Below are positions 25,829-36,705 of a stretch of DNA of 64,000 nucleotides, piece after piece. Position 1 is the stretch's first letter; each line of letters starts with the position of its first letter. A program made the translations under genes and the position numbers. The notes under the pieces were generated by a model. That model was not told where the DNA came from, did not search any database, and saw nothing but the letters and a program-made list of their open reading frames with translations. The stretch comes from an uncultured Bacteroidia bacterium (GTDB lineage: Bacteria > Bacteroidota > Bacteroidia > Bacteroidales > UBA932): positions 1 to 64,000 of the forward strand of contig CADAND010000009.1 of the NCBI GenBank assembly GCA_902789245.1, written 5' to 3'.

Positions 25829-27203
25829 GGTTTTTCTGAAGCACGGGCGCGACGAGTCGTTGCGCCGCTTCCATCCGTGGGTGTTCAGCGGGGCTGTGGC
25901 CCAGGTGCAGGGTTCGCCCGCCGAGGGCGACATCGTCGGCGTCTATAGCGCCGAGGGGCAGTTCCTGGCCTCCGGTCACTGGCAGGTCGGCTCCATCGCC
26001 GTCCGCATCCTCTCCTTCGACGCCGATCCCACCGCTCCCGATTTCTGGATCAATAGCATCGCCCGCGCCCTGCAGGCGCGTATCGCTGTCGGACTTTTCC
26101 CGCCGGTCACTGAATCGTCCGAGCCGGCAACTGCCTCCGAAAACCGTAGCCACCCTCGGCTCCGTAAGAGGGAGGGGCCCGCAGGCCTTGGGGAGGAGGC
26201 TGCAAGCTCGCTTGCAAGCCTACGCCCAAAGGACTGTGGGAGGGGTCCGGCGCAGCCGGACGTTTTCGGAGACAGTTCGCCGGTCGGCTCAGTGACTGGC
26301 GGAACGAGCTGCTTCCGCCTGGTACACGGTGAGGGCGACGGCCTCCCGGGGCTGATCATTGACTGGTACGACGGAGTGTGCGTCATGCAGGCCCACTCCG
26401 TGGGCATGTTCCGCGCGAAGGCGCAGATCTGCGACGCGCTGAAGACCGTCTTCGGCGAGCGTCTGAAGGCTGTCTATGACAAGAGCTCGGGCACGGCGCC
26501 GTTCAAGGCGGGCCTGGAGCTGATCGACGGCTACCTCTACCGCGCCCCGGGCTTCGAGGCCTCCGAGACGGTGGTGCTCGAGAACGGCCGGAAGTTCCTC
26601 GTGAACTGGGAGGAGGGGCAGAAGACCGGTTTCTTCCTGGACCAGCGGGACAACCGCGCGCTGGTCGGAAAATATGCCGCCGGGCGCCGCGTGCTCAACC
26701 TTTTCTGCTACACCGGCGGCTTCAGCATCTACGCCTTGACAGCCGGCGCCGTGCAGGTCGTCTCGGTCGATTCGTCCGCTCGCGCCATGGATCTCGTCGC
26801 CCGCAACATCGCGCTGAATCCCGGCGAAGCGGAGGTCCACAACTACTGCGAGGACGCCATCGATTTCCTGCACAACACCCCGGAGGGGAAGTACGACCTG
26901 ATCATCGTGGACCCGCCGGCATTCGCCAAGCACCGCGGCGCACTGAAGAACGCGCTGCGCGCCTATCAGCGGCTGAACGCCGCCGCCATCGCCCGCGTGG
27001 CGCCCGGCGGCCTGGTGTTCACCTTCAGCTGCTCGCAGGTCGTCGACAAGATCACCTTCGCCAACACGGTCTTCTCCGCCGCCGCCCAGACCGGGCGCAG
27101 CGTGCGCATTCTGGACCGTCTCTGCCAGGGCGCCGACCACCCGGTCAGCATCTATCACCCGGAGGGGGAGTACCTCAAGGGTCTGCTGCTCTACGTGGAA
27201 TAA
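25821..27203 (+). CDS. RlmI-like 23S rRNA (cytosine-5) methyltransferase with an in-frame palindromic insert
   Basis: 460 residues. The PUA domain is N-terminal (VFLKHGRDESLRRFHPWVFSGAV), then EGDGLPGLIIDWYDG, the SAM motif VLNLFCYTGGFSIYALTAGA and the catalytic DLIIVDPPAFAKHRG, with FTFSCSQ later. Family members are about 395 residues. The excess lies at about residues 94-161, where the chain between ALQARIAVGLF and CFRLVHGEGDG is filled by translation of a 203-bp palindromic element with no counterpart in the family. The reading frame is preserved. The insert sits between PUA and catalytic regions, probably as a surface loop. The ATG at 25821 matches the family start. Confidence 0.85.
   Translation: MVKVFLKHGRDESLRRFHPWVFSGAVAQVQGSPAEGDIVGVYSAEGQFLASGHWQVGSIAVRILSFDADPTAPDFWINSIARALQARIAVGLFPPVTESSEPATASENRSHPRLRKREGPAGLGEEAASSLASLRPKDCGRGPAQPDVFGDSSPVGSVTGGTSCFRLVHGEGDGLPGLIIDWYDGVCVMQAHSVGMFRAKAQICDALKTVFGERLKAVYDKSSGTAPFKAGLELIDGYLYRAPGFEASETVVLENGRKFLVNWEEGQKTGFFLDQRDNRALVGKYAAGRRVLNLFCYTGGFSIYALTAGAVQVVSVDSSARAMDLVARNIALNPGEAEVHNYCEDAIDFLHNTPEGKYDLIIVDPPAFAKHRGALKNALRAYQRLNAAAIARVAPGGLVFTFSCSQVVDKITFANTVFSAAAQTGRSVRILDRLCQGADHPVSIYHPEGEYLKGLLLYVE
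26100..26302. repeat. Palindromic element inside the rlmI-like coding sequence (family 1)
   Basis: Outer arms CCGCCGGTCACTGA (26100-26113) and TCAGTGACTGGCGG (26289-26302) pair 13 of 14; inner arms CTGCCTCCGAAAAC (26131-26144) and GTTTTCGGAGACAG (26262-26275) pair 13 of 14. Inside are hairpins GGCTGCAAGC/GCTTGCAAGCC and GTCCGGC/GCCGGAC. The core GAAAACCGTAGCCACCC..GGCTCCGTAA..GGGAGGGGCCC is shared with the element at yggS. The frame is open through the whole element. Confidence 0.85.
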
Positions 27204-28547
27204 TTATTTTGCGTCCGCTTCGATCAGCCGGAGGAGCTCGTCGATGGCTTCGGTGTCGGGGATGTGGCGCAGGACGGGCTCGCCGCGGTGGTAGATCGTG
27301 ACTTTGCCGCCGCCTTCGCCCACGTAGCCCCAGTCGGCGTCGGCCATCTCGCCGGGGCCGTTGACGATACAGCCCATCACGGCGATGACCATGCCTTTGA
27401 GGTGCGCCGTGCGGCGCTGGACCTCTTCGAAGGTCTCCTGGAGGTTGTACATGGTGCGGCCGCAGCCCGGGCAGGCGATGTATTCGGGCTTGTAGAAGCG
27501 TCGCCGGGCGGCCTGCATGATCTCGTCGACGAGATACTCGCTCAGACCGGCTTCCGCCGGGATCTCGTCGATCTCGCGCTTCAGCAGCTTCGGTCCCCAG
27601 TAGCTCGCCGCTCCAAGCATCTCCCTGTCGGAGTCGGTCTGGCCTGTCGGCGAAAGCTCAGCCGCAGCAGGATTCGTGGCGCCGAATCCGGTTCCCGCGT
27701 CAGCGGGAAGCGAGGATGGAAGCTGAGACGCAGGCCAGACCGACTCCGCAGCATGCAGCGCGAGGTACTGTGCGACAGGGAGTTCGTTGACCGGAGGCTC
27801 GGTCAAGGAGACGCGGATGGTGTCGCCGATGCCTTCCTGGAGCAGCGAGGCGATGCCGACGCAGGACTTGATGCGTCCGCTGTCGCCGCCGCCGGCCTCC
27901 GTGACGCCCAGGTGCATCGGGAACACGACGCCGCGCTCCTGCATCCGGCGGGCCAGCTCGCGGTAGGCTTCGACCATCACGACCGTATTGCTCGCCTTCA
28001 GCGAGACCACGACGTTCAGGAAATCCGCCTCGATACACATCTCCAGCCATTCCATGGCGGCCATGGCCATCGCATGCGGCGTGTTGCCGTAGCGGTCGGT
28101 GATATAGCGGCCGAGCGAGCCGTGGTTGAGGCCCACGCGCACGGCGGTGCCGTGCTCCTTGCAGACCTGCAGGAAGCGGGCGAACTGCGCGCGCGCCTGC
28201 TCGTGGTCGGGGTGGAAGTTGCCGGGATTGATGCGGACCTTCTCCACGACGGGCGCCACCTCGATGGCCGTCTCCGACGAGAAATGGATGTCCGCCACCA
28301 GCGGGACGTTGCAGCCTGCCTCGCGCAGCCTGCGCTTGATTTCCGCGACGTGCGGGACGTCCTGGCGGCCGGGCACCGTGATGCGGACCAGCTGCGCGCC
28401 GGCCGCGGCGAGTTCGAGCGTCTGGGCCACGGTGGCCTCCACGTCGGAAGTATGGGTGTTGCACATCGTCTGGACGACGATGGGGTGGCCGGCGCCGATG
28501 ACGAGTGCGTCACCGACCCGTACCGGAAGCGTCTGGATGCGAGCCAT
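27204..28547 (-). CDS. ispG: 4-hydroxy-3-methylbut-2-enyl diphosphate synthase (flavodoxin/ferredoxin), with palindromic insert
   Basis: 447 residues; makes HMBPP in the MEP isoprenoid pathway. The TIM barrel begins VIGAGHPIVVQTMCNTHTSD and contains VPLVADIHF and VRINPGNF; the [4Fe-4S] ligands are in EYIACPGCGRTMYNLQ and VMGCIVNGPGEM. It is longer than the usual compact 360-400 residue form, and shorter than the roughly 600-residue form with an extra domain known in many Bacteroidota. Between ALHAAES and GAASYWGPK is a low-complexity segment encoded by a 120-bp palindrome. Stops back-to-back with rlmI (no spacer) and overlaps the preceding OM-protein gene by 38 bp. Confidence 0.9.
   Translation of the reverse strand: MARIQTLPVRVGDALVIGAGHPIVVQTMCNTHTSDVEATVAQTLELAAAGAQLVRITVPGRQDVPHVAEIKRRLREAGCNVPLVADIHFSSETAIEVAPVVEKVRINPGNFHPDHEQARAQFARFLQVCKEHGTAVRVGLNHGSLGRYITDRYGNTPHAMAMAAMEWLEMCIEADFLNVVVSLKASNTVVMVEAYRELARRMQERGVVFPMHLGVTEAGGGDSGRIKSCVGIASLLQEGIGDTIRVSLTEPPVNELPVAQYLALHAAESVWPASQLPSSLPADAGTGFGATNPAAAELSPTGQTDSDREMLGAASYWGPKLLKREIDEIPAEAGLSEYLVDEIMQAARRRFYKPEYIACPGCGRTMYNLQETFEEVQRRTAHLKGMVIAVMGCIVNGPGEMADADWGYVGEGGGKVTIYHRGEPVLRHIPDTEAIDELLRLIEADAK
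27629..27748. repeat. 120-bp palindromic insert inside ispG
   Basis: Perfect 18-bp arms CGGAGTCGGTCTGGCCTG (27629-27646) and their inverse (27731-27748). Two inner hairpins are visible (GGATTC/GAATCC and TTCCCGC/GCGGGAA). The length is exactly 40 codons and the frame stays open. It differs in sequence from the family-1 core. Confidence 0.8.
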
Positions 28548-29340
28548 ATACGAGTTCTTTCGCCTGCCGGCGAAGGGCCTTGGTGGTCTTGCCGGAGCGC
28601 TTGGTCAACTGGAAATGCACGCCCACCGATGCGATGATGTCGAGCGGATAGGCGTAGCGGTAATAATACGGGCTGGCGTAGTCCGGCGCGTAGAGTGAGG
28701 ACCAGGACCAGCGGAGGAGTGCGTTGAAGTGGATCTCCACCGGGTCGAACATCAGCGCGAAGCCGGCGCCGCCCTGCAGGCCGTACTCCCAGCGGTTCTC
28801 GTAGGAGCGGAAGGCGTTGGCGTATTGCGGATCCAGGTTGGGGCCGCTGCGCGAAATGCTGTTGCGCCAGCCGCCGTACACGCCCACGTTGGCCATGATC
28901 TTGCCGGGATGGAAGTCCACGTGGATCTGGGCCAGTGCTGGGATTTCGAAGACCTCGATCGTGCCCTGCTCGGCACCGTCGATATCCTGCGAGCGTCCCG
29001 TCTCGGGGTCGCGCTTGAAACCGAAGCCCTCGTAGCCGTGGGCCACGCCCAGCACGAGGCCGAACATCGGGATGTTGTCGAACATCTTGCTGTACTTCGT
29101 GAAGGTGACGCTGACATAGTTGGGCATGACCTGCCAGGCACGGTTGTGCTTGGACGGGGAGTAATACATGTTGGAGAAGGAGACGCCGTAGTTGACGCCG
29201 ATCATCACGTAGTCGTTGATGAGGGCCTTCTTGCCCGGCGGCTCGGCGACGAGCGAGTCGACGTTATAGGTGACTTCTTGCGCCCGGGCGCCGGCGGCGG
29301 AGAGGACGGTCAGCAGGAGGAGGGTCAGGAATCTACGCAT
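28510..29340 (-). CDS. Uncharacterised outer-membrane protein (DUF6048-like)
   Basis: 276 residues with a signal peptide (ending ARAQ). The mature part has short alternating, Tyr/Phe-rich strands (YVMIGVNYGVSFSNMYYSP, VTFTKYSKMFDNIPMFGLVLGVAHGYEG, FALMFDPVEIHFNALLRWSW, DIIASVGVHFQL) typical of a small beta-barrel. The family name is a guess from memory. The C-terminal tail is basic. Its 3' 38 bp overlap the ispG start, a tight coupling between an OM protein and an isoprenoid gene that probably reflects only operon packing. Confidence 0.6.
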   Translation of the reverse strand: MRRFLTLLLLTVLSAAGARAQEVTYNVDSLVAEPPGKKALINDYVMIGVNYGVSFSNMYYSPSKHNRAWQVMPNYVSVTFTKYSKMFDNIPMFGLVLGVAHGYEGFGFKRDPETGRSQDIDGAEQGTIEVFEIPALAQIHVDFHPGKIMANVGVYGGWRNSISRSGPNLDPQYANAFRSYENRWEYGLQGGAGFALMFDPVEIHFNALLRWSWSSLYAPDYASPYYYRYAYPLDIIASVGVHFQLTKRSGKTTKALRRQAKELVYGSHPDASGTGR

Positions 29341-29344
29341 GGCA

Positions 29345-31129
29345 TCAGTGGAACAGGGCGCCCACGTCGACGCTCTGTGTGAGCTCGGCGCTGGCAGGGA
29401 TGTTAAGATAAGGGCTGCCGGAGAAGTCCAGGAAGACGACCAGCTCGGGCTGGCGGCGCTCCAGCAGCGAACCGGTGTCGTTGATGGCGTTGCGGTTGCG
29501 GTCCTCCGTGATGCGGATGCTGTAGCGGCCGGCCTTGATGTAGGGGAAATGCAGGGTGCCGTCCTGCTCCGTGATGAAGCTGCGCAGGACCTTGTCGCGC
29601 TTCTCGCCCAGCAGGTCCACGATGAGCTTGCGGTCCACGCCGGAGAGCTCCAGGTCCAGTGAGCTCAGGGTCTCGTCCGAGGGGAGGCTCACCTTGACGA
29701 CGGTGCTGTCGGACCAGAAGCCGTTGATGTCGCGGAAGGCCCGGTAGGGGAGTTTCATCTGATACTCGAAGCCCGGCATCAGCCGATCCTTCGGGCGCAG
29801 GATGTAGCGGCGCAGGTTGAGGCTGTCACGCTCGACGGTGAACTCGGCGCGGCTCTGCCGCTGGCGGGTGTTGATCGCGAAGAACTGCACGGAGTCGAAG
29901 TGCTCCGTGATGATCGGGAAGTTGAACTCGAGCTCGAAGCCGTTCTGCTCCACCGTTTCGGGCGAAGCCTTGAGACTGTAGACGCAGACGGTGTCGTTGT
30001 GCTTGATGTCGCGCCGCGAGGTCTTGGAGTAGGTGCGCTTGTTCTGCGCCAGCGGGAGGCGGACGATCTCCTGCGTGGGCGTGAGCCGGCCCAGGGAGTC
30101 CGTCTTGCGGTAGTTGACGTAGATCTGCATCGTGTCCGGCGCGGCCCGGCGGCTGTTGACCCAGAGCTCGAGGCTGTCCTGCAGGATGTTGAACTGGCTG
30201 ATGACCTGGTCGGCGCGGTAGCCGCGGATCCACAGGGAGTCGATCCACGCACCCGGCGCCTGGAAGGTGATGTAGGCGGAGCGCTCGGCCGTGCGCTCCT
30301 TGTTCACGATGAACTGCCGGCTGGGCTTCTCGCGGAAGAGCTTCAGCTCGTACTCGCTGCGGCGCGCGAGGCAGCGCAGGGTGTCGAGCATGTCATATTT
30401 GAGCATTTCCGGGACGGTGTCGTGGGCGATCATCACCGGGCGGATGAGCGAGTCGATGAAGGCGACGTTCTCGCTGCCGGCGTCATAGATGTAGTCGTTG
30501 TTCGCGTCCTTGATGGCGTAGATCCGGTAGACGGTGTCCTGGATGAAGGGCAGGGCGAAGAAGCCCCAGTCGTCGGTCTTGACCGCGGCGTAGGGGCGGT
30601 GCAGCAGGATGGCGGAGTCCGCGAGATCGCGGTGCAGGAGCACGGTCGCGTCCTTGACGGGCGCGAGGGTCTGGCAGTCCACGACGGTGCCCGTGACCAT
30701 CATCGAGTCGATCTTCTCTCCGGTCGAGAAGACGTAGGTGTAGCCCGGGAACATGTTGCCTTCGTTGGCGTCGGCGATGGCGTTCGTGAAGGTGATCGTA
30801 TAGGTGGTGGCGGGCTGCAGCGGCTCCTCGAAGGAGATGTGCAGGGTGCGGCCGCGCAGGCGCGACTTGGGCTGGCGCGCCAGGGGCGGCGACAGGACGA
30901 TGTTGGCCGGCGTCTTGATGGTCACGTATTCGTTGAAGACGAAGTCGAAGCTGGCGCCCTCCACCGGGACGTTGACGGCGCCCGGCAGGGGCTTGATGTC
31001 TATGATGAGCGGGGGAATGGTGTCCTTCTTGCCGCCGGAGGGGGCCTGCGTCGTGTTGGCGCAGGAGGGGAAGAAGAGCGGCAGCAGGCAGGCGCCGACG
31101 ATGATCATCAGGGGCAGGAATCTTTTCAT
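29345..31129 (-). CDS. Large lipoprotein with N-terminal Ig-like (Big_5) domain
   Basis: 594 residues. Signal peptide with lipobox FPSC, then an Ig-like domain of the bacterial SbsA/Big_5 type at about 35-140 (PPLIIDIKPLPGAVNVPVEGASFDF.., QPATTYTITFTNAIADANEGN), followed by a segment resembling a carboxypeptidase-like beta sandwich (VTGTVVDCQTLAPVKDATVLLH) and a long beta-rich remainder. Proteins of this architecture are common in Bacteroidota and may face the periplasm or surface; function unknown. Separated by 4 bp from both neighbours in the ligA-to-ispG run. Confidence 0.75.
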   Translation of the reverse strand: MKRFLPLMIIVGACLLPLFFPSCANTTQAPSGGKKDTIPPLIIDIKPLPGAVNVPVEGASFDFVFNEYVTIKTPANIVLSPPLARQPKSRLRGRTLHISFEEPLQPATTYTITFTNAIADANEGNMFPGYTYVFSTGEKIDSMMVTGTVVDCQTLAPVKDATVLLHRDLADSAILLHRPYAAVKTDDWGFFALPFIQDTVYRIYAIKDANNDYIYDAGSENVAFIDSLIRPVMIAHDTVPEMLKYDMLDTLRCLARRSEYELKLFREKPSRQFIVNKERTAERSAYITFQAPGAWIDSLWIRGYRADQVISQFNILQDSLELWVNSRRAAPDTMQIYVNYRKTDSLGRLTPTQEIVRLPLAQNKRTYSKTSRRDIKHNDTVCVYSLKASPETVEQNGFELEFNFPIITEHFDSVQFFAINTRQRQSRAEFTVERDSLNLRRYILRPKDRLMPGFEYQMKLPYRAFRDINGFWSDSTVVKVSLPSDETLSSLDLELSGVDRKLIVDLLGEKRDKVLRSFITEQDGTLHFPYIKAGRYSIRITEDRNRNAINDTGSLLERRQPELVVFLDFSGSPYLNIPASAELTQSVDVGALFH

Positions 31130-31133
31130 GGCG

Positions 31134-33323
31134 TCAGATGTCTGTGCGGATGACGTCCTGGACGCCGTCGATCTTGGTCAGGCCGTCCACCATGCGTTCC
31201 AGGTTTTTCTTGTCGCGGACGAGCAGTTCGATGAATCCTTCGAAGAGGCCGCTCTCCGTGGTGAGCTGGAGCTTGCGGATGTTGATCCCGAAGGTCTGGG
31301 AGATGAAGCTGGAGATGTCGCTCAGCATGCCGACGCGGTCGATGCCGCGGAGCGAGATGCGGATCGGGTACTCCTGCTGGACGGCGCCCCACTGGGGGAT
31401 GACCATGCGGTTGCCGTACTTGCTGGCGAGGCTCTCCGCGACGGGGCAGGACTTCTTGTGGACGATGACGAGGTTGTCGCTCATCGAGAAGCCGATCACC
31501 GGGTCGCCGGGGATTGGGTGGCAGCATTCGGCGATCTTGTATTCGATCGGGTGCGAGTTGTCCTCGTGGAGGGAGAACTTGCGCTTCTGGCCCGTGGAGA
31601 GGTCCTTTTCGTTGATGATGGCCTTGAATTCCTCGGGACCGAGCAGGCCCAGGCCGATGCGGAAGAAGAGCTCGTCCTCGTCGTTGAGCTGGGTGTAGTC
31701 CTGGAACTTGCGGACCAGCTCGCGGGTGTTCTGCAGGCCCATCAGGCGGACGCGCTCCTCGAAGATGCGCTCACCCTCGCGGGCGATGACGTCGAAGTCG
31801 CGGCGGAAGTATTCGATGACGCGGTTGCGCGCATAGCGTGTGTGCAGGAAGGACACCCATTCCATCTTGGGCCGGGCGTTCTCCGCGGTGATGATCTCCA
31901 CCTGGTCGCCGGCCTTGAGGCTGTACGAGAGGGGGACGAGCTTCATGTTCACCTTGGCGGCGATGGCCTTGTTGCCGATCTCCGTGTGGATCTGGTAGGC
32001 GAAGTCGAGGGCCGTGGCGCCGCCGCGGATCGCGCGCTGCTCGCCCTTGGGCGTGAAGACCACGATCTCGCTGCTGACGAGGTCTTTGTGGATGATGTCC
32101 AGCAGCTCCAGGGCGCTTAGGTCGTCGCTCAGGAGGATGTCCTGGACCTCGGCGAGCCACTTGTCCATTTCCGAGTCGTTCTCGGAGATGTAGCCGTCGT
32201 TCTTGTAGGCCCAGTGAGCGGCGATACCCTTCTCGGCGATGTCGTCCATGCGGCGGGAGCGGATCTGGACTTCGACCCAGACGCCGGAGTGGCTCATCAG
32301 GGTGCAGTGAAGGGCCTCGTAGCCGTTGCTCTTGGGCTGGGAGATCCAGTCGCGGCGCCGGGAGAGGTTCTCCCGGTAGAGGTGCGTGACGGTCGAGAAG
32401 ATGAGGTAGGCCTGGCCGCGCTCGGTCTGGATGTTGCTATCGGCCGGGTCGAAGATGATGCGGACGGCGTAGAGGTCGTAGATCTGCTCGAAGGGGACCC
32501 GCTTCGTGCGCATCTTGTACCAGATGGAGTACGGGGTCTTGATACGCTTCTTGACTTCGAACTTGTAGCCGGCTTCCCGGAGCGCCTCCTCGATGGGTGC
32601 GATGAAGTTGTCGATGTCCTTGTCGCGCACGGCGACGTTGCCCTTGATGCGCTCGGTGATGCGGCGGTAGTCTTCGGGCTCCTTGTAGCGGAGCCAGATG
32701 TTCTCCATCTCGGACTTGACGCTGTACAGGCCGAGCCGGTGCGCCAGCGGGATGAAGATGAACATGGTCTCGGAAAGGATCTTGTCCCGCTTGTGCTCGG
32801 GCATGTATTCGATGGTGCGGCAGTTGTGCAGCCGGTCCGCGAGCTTGATCAGCACGACGCGGACGTCGTCGTTGAGGGTCAGCAGGATGCGCTTGAAGTT
32901 CTCCGCCTGGAGGCTCTCCGTGCTGGCCGCTTCGCCCTTGCGGTCTTCGTTGTCCAGCACGGTCTTGATCTTGGTGAGGCCGTCCACCAGGGTCGCGATC
33001 TTGTCGCCGAACAGATTGCGGATGTCGTCCACCGTGTAGGCGGTGTCTTCCACGACGTCGTGGAGCAGGGCGGCGCAGATGGATTTGCAGCCCAGGCCGA
33101 TTTCCGTGACGACGATCTTGGCCACGGCGATCGGGTGGAGCATGTACGGCTCGCCCGAGCGGCGGCGGACGTTCTTGTGGGCCTGGTTGGCGAACTGGAA
33201 GGCTTTCTGGACGATATCAACTTCTTCCTTGTCCTTGCAGCGCTTGGCGGCGACCTCCATCAGCGAGTCGTAGGCCTCGTCGATGCGGCGAAAATCATCG
33301 GGTGTGAACTGGGAGAAACTCAT
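31134..33323 (-). CDS. Bifunctional (p)ppGpp synthetase/hydrolase (RelA/SpoT)
   Basis: 729 residues with the full long-RSH layout: HD hydrolase (HPIAVAKIV, then ALLHDVVEDTAYT with the HD pair at about 88-89), synthetase (RKRVPFEQIYDLYAVRIIF region, SNGYEALHCTLM), TGS (VFTPKGEQRAIRGGATALDFAYQIH), helical and zinc-finger region (IAECCHPIPGDPVIGF) and a C-terminal ACT domain. Both HD and synthetase motifs look intact, so it should make and degrade the alarmone, as expected where a single long RSH serves the stringent response. Start overlaps the yihY stop (TAATG). Confidence 0.93.
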   Translation of the reverse strand: MSFSQFTPDDFRRIDEAYDSLMEVAAKRCKDKEEVDIVQKAFQFANQAHKNVRRRSGEPYMLHPIAVAKIVVTEIGLGCKSICAALLHDVVEDTAYTVDDIRNLFGDKIATLVDGLTKIKTVLDNEDRKGEAASTESLQAENFKRILLTLNDDVRVVLIKLADRLHNCRTIEYMPEHKRDKILSETMFIFIPLAHRLGLYSVKSEMENIWLRYKEPEDYRRITERIKGNVAVRDKDIDNFIAPIEEALREAGYKFEVKKRIKTPYSIWYKMRTKRVPFEQIYDLYAVRIIFDPADSNIQTERGQAYLIFSTVTHLYRENLSRRRDWISQPKSNGYEALHCTLMSHSGVWVEVQIRSRRMDDIAEKGIAAHWAYKNDGYISENDSEMDKWLAEVQDILLSDDLSALELLDIIHKDLVSSEIVVFTPKGEQRAIRGGATALDFAYQIHTEIGNKAIAAKVNMKLVPLSYSLKAGDQVEIITAENARPKMEWVSFLHTRYARNRVIEYFRRDFDVIAREGERIFEERVRLMGLQNTRELVRKFQDYTQLNDEDELFFRIGLGLLGPEEFKAIINEKDLSTGQKRKFSLHEDNSHPIEYKIAECCHPIPGDPVIGFSMSDNLVIVHKKSCPVAESLASKYGNRMVIPQWGAVQQEYPIRISLRGIDRVGMLSDISSFISQTFGINIRKLQLTTESGLFEGFIELLVRDKKNLERMVDGLTKIDGVQDVIRTDI

Positions 33324-34258
33324 TATTTGTTTTCAGTGTCCCACGCGGAGACATTATATTGGTCGACATGCTGGAAACTATAGGTAAGCTGCGCCCCGTA
33401 GATGATGATCTGCCAGCTGAAGTTCAGCCAGATCAGGAAGAGCGGGACGGCGGCGAGGAGGCCGTAGGCCTGGTTGAGCCGCCCCACGAACATCTGCGTG
33501 TGCAGGTAGATGTGCTGGAAGAGCATGAAGATCACGCCGGCGATCAGGGCGGACCAGAAGGCGTATTTGGGCCGGACGTACGTGGCCGGGATGTACTTGT
33601 ACATCACGGTCATGGTGCCTACGAGGATGGCGTAGAAGATGAGGTTGCCCAGCCACTTGAACAGGCCGCGCACCTCCTTCAGGTCCAGGCCGAAGAGGTC
33701 CGTCATGTTGGTGGCGTAGATGATGCCGGTACCGAAGATGATCATGATGAAGGGGGCCAGGATCAGCACGAGGAAGTAGAAGCCGAAGCGCTTGTAGAGC
33801 TTGCGGGGAATCTTGAGGATGCCCCAGACGTTGTTGAACACGCGCTCCACCTGGAACATCATCCAGAGGATGGCCCAGAGGAACATCAGCGCGGAGATGA
33901 GCCCCAGTCCGCCTCCCTGCGCGCCGGTGAGGATGTTGCCGGCCTTCTCGGAGAGCATCGTGACGATCTCGGGGTGGGAGGGGATGAGCATCTGCAGGCC
34001 TTCGGTGATCTTGCTGTCCAAGCCCAGGCCGCCCGTAACCGCGAAGGCGAAGGCGAGCATGGGGACGAGGGCGAGGGTGATGAAGTAGCTCAGCGACACG
34101 CACTGGAAGCCCATCCGGTTCTCCGTGAAGGTCTTGAAGGTGATGCGGATGATCTTCCAGGTGCGGACCAGCCAGGCGTAGAACTTGGAACTCCCGCTGG
34201 TGTCGAGGGTCCAGATCCGGTCGCTGAAAAGGTCCGTTATCTTGCTGGTTATCTTCAT
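33323..34258 (-). CDS. YihY/BrkB-family inner-membrane protein
   Basis: 311 residues with about six membrane helices. Family features are GFQCVSLSYFITLALVPMLAFAFAV, LMFLWAILWMMFQVERVFNNVWGI and YKYIPATYVRPKYAFWSALIAGVIFMLFQHIY, then PLFLIWLNFSWQIIIYGAQLTYS. The family was once mis-assigned as ribonuclease BN; its transport or envelope role is unresolved. Lies 9 bp after ligA and overlaps relA. Confidence 0.85.
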   Translation of the reverse strand: MKITSKITDLFSDRIWTLDTSGSSKFYAWLVRTWKIIRITFKTFTENRMGFQCVSLSYFITLALVPMLAFAFAVTGGLGLDSKITEGLQMLIPSHPEIVTMLSEKAGNILTGAQGGGLGLISALMFLWAILWMMFQVERVFNNVWGILKIPRKLYKRFGFYFLVLILAPFIMIIFGTGIIYATNMTDLFGLDLKEVRGLFKWLGNLIFYAILVGTMTVMYKYIPATYVRPKYAFWSALIAGVIFMLFQHIYLHTQMFVGRLNQAYGLLAAVPLFLIWLNFSWQIIIYGAQLTYSFQHVDQYNVSAWDTENK

Positions 34259-34267
34259 CTTGTCTTC

Positions 34268-36544
<2,277 letters not shown>

Positions 36545-36607
36545 AAAGCAGCCACCGGGAACGAAACAAACCTTCTGCTGCCTTTCCTCTCGCGGGCGGC
36601 CGACCTG

Positions 36608-36690
36608 CCGGGCACAAAAAAGGGCTCCGGTGTGCCCGGAACCCTGAAATTTCGCTTCCCGGGCACGAAAAGGGGTCATTCTGTGCCCGG
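36608..36690. repeat. Left bipartite REP end of unit A
   Basis: Two hairpins, 8-bp arms CCGGGCAC/GTGCCCGG, 16-nt loops, 19-bp spacer. The first loop begins AAAAAA, as at the left end of unit B. Confidence 0.85.
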
Positions 36691-36705
36691 AAACCGCTGA
36701 ATTAC

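Noticed and set aside
33323..34258. Ribonuclease BN
   Set aside because: The YihY/BrkB family was mis-named; this is an integral membrane protein without nuclease motifs.
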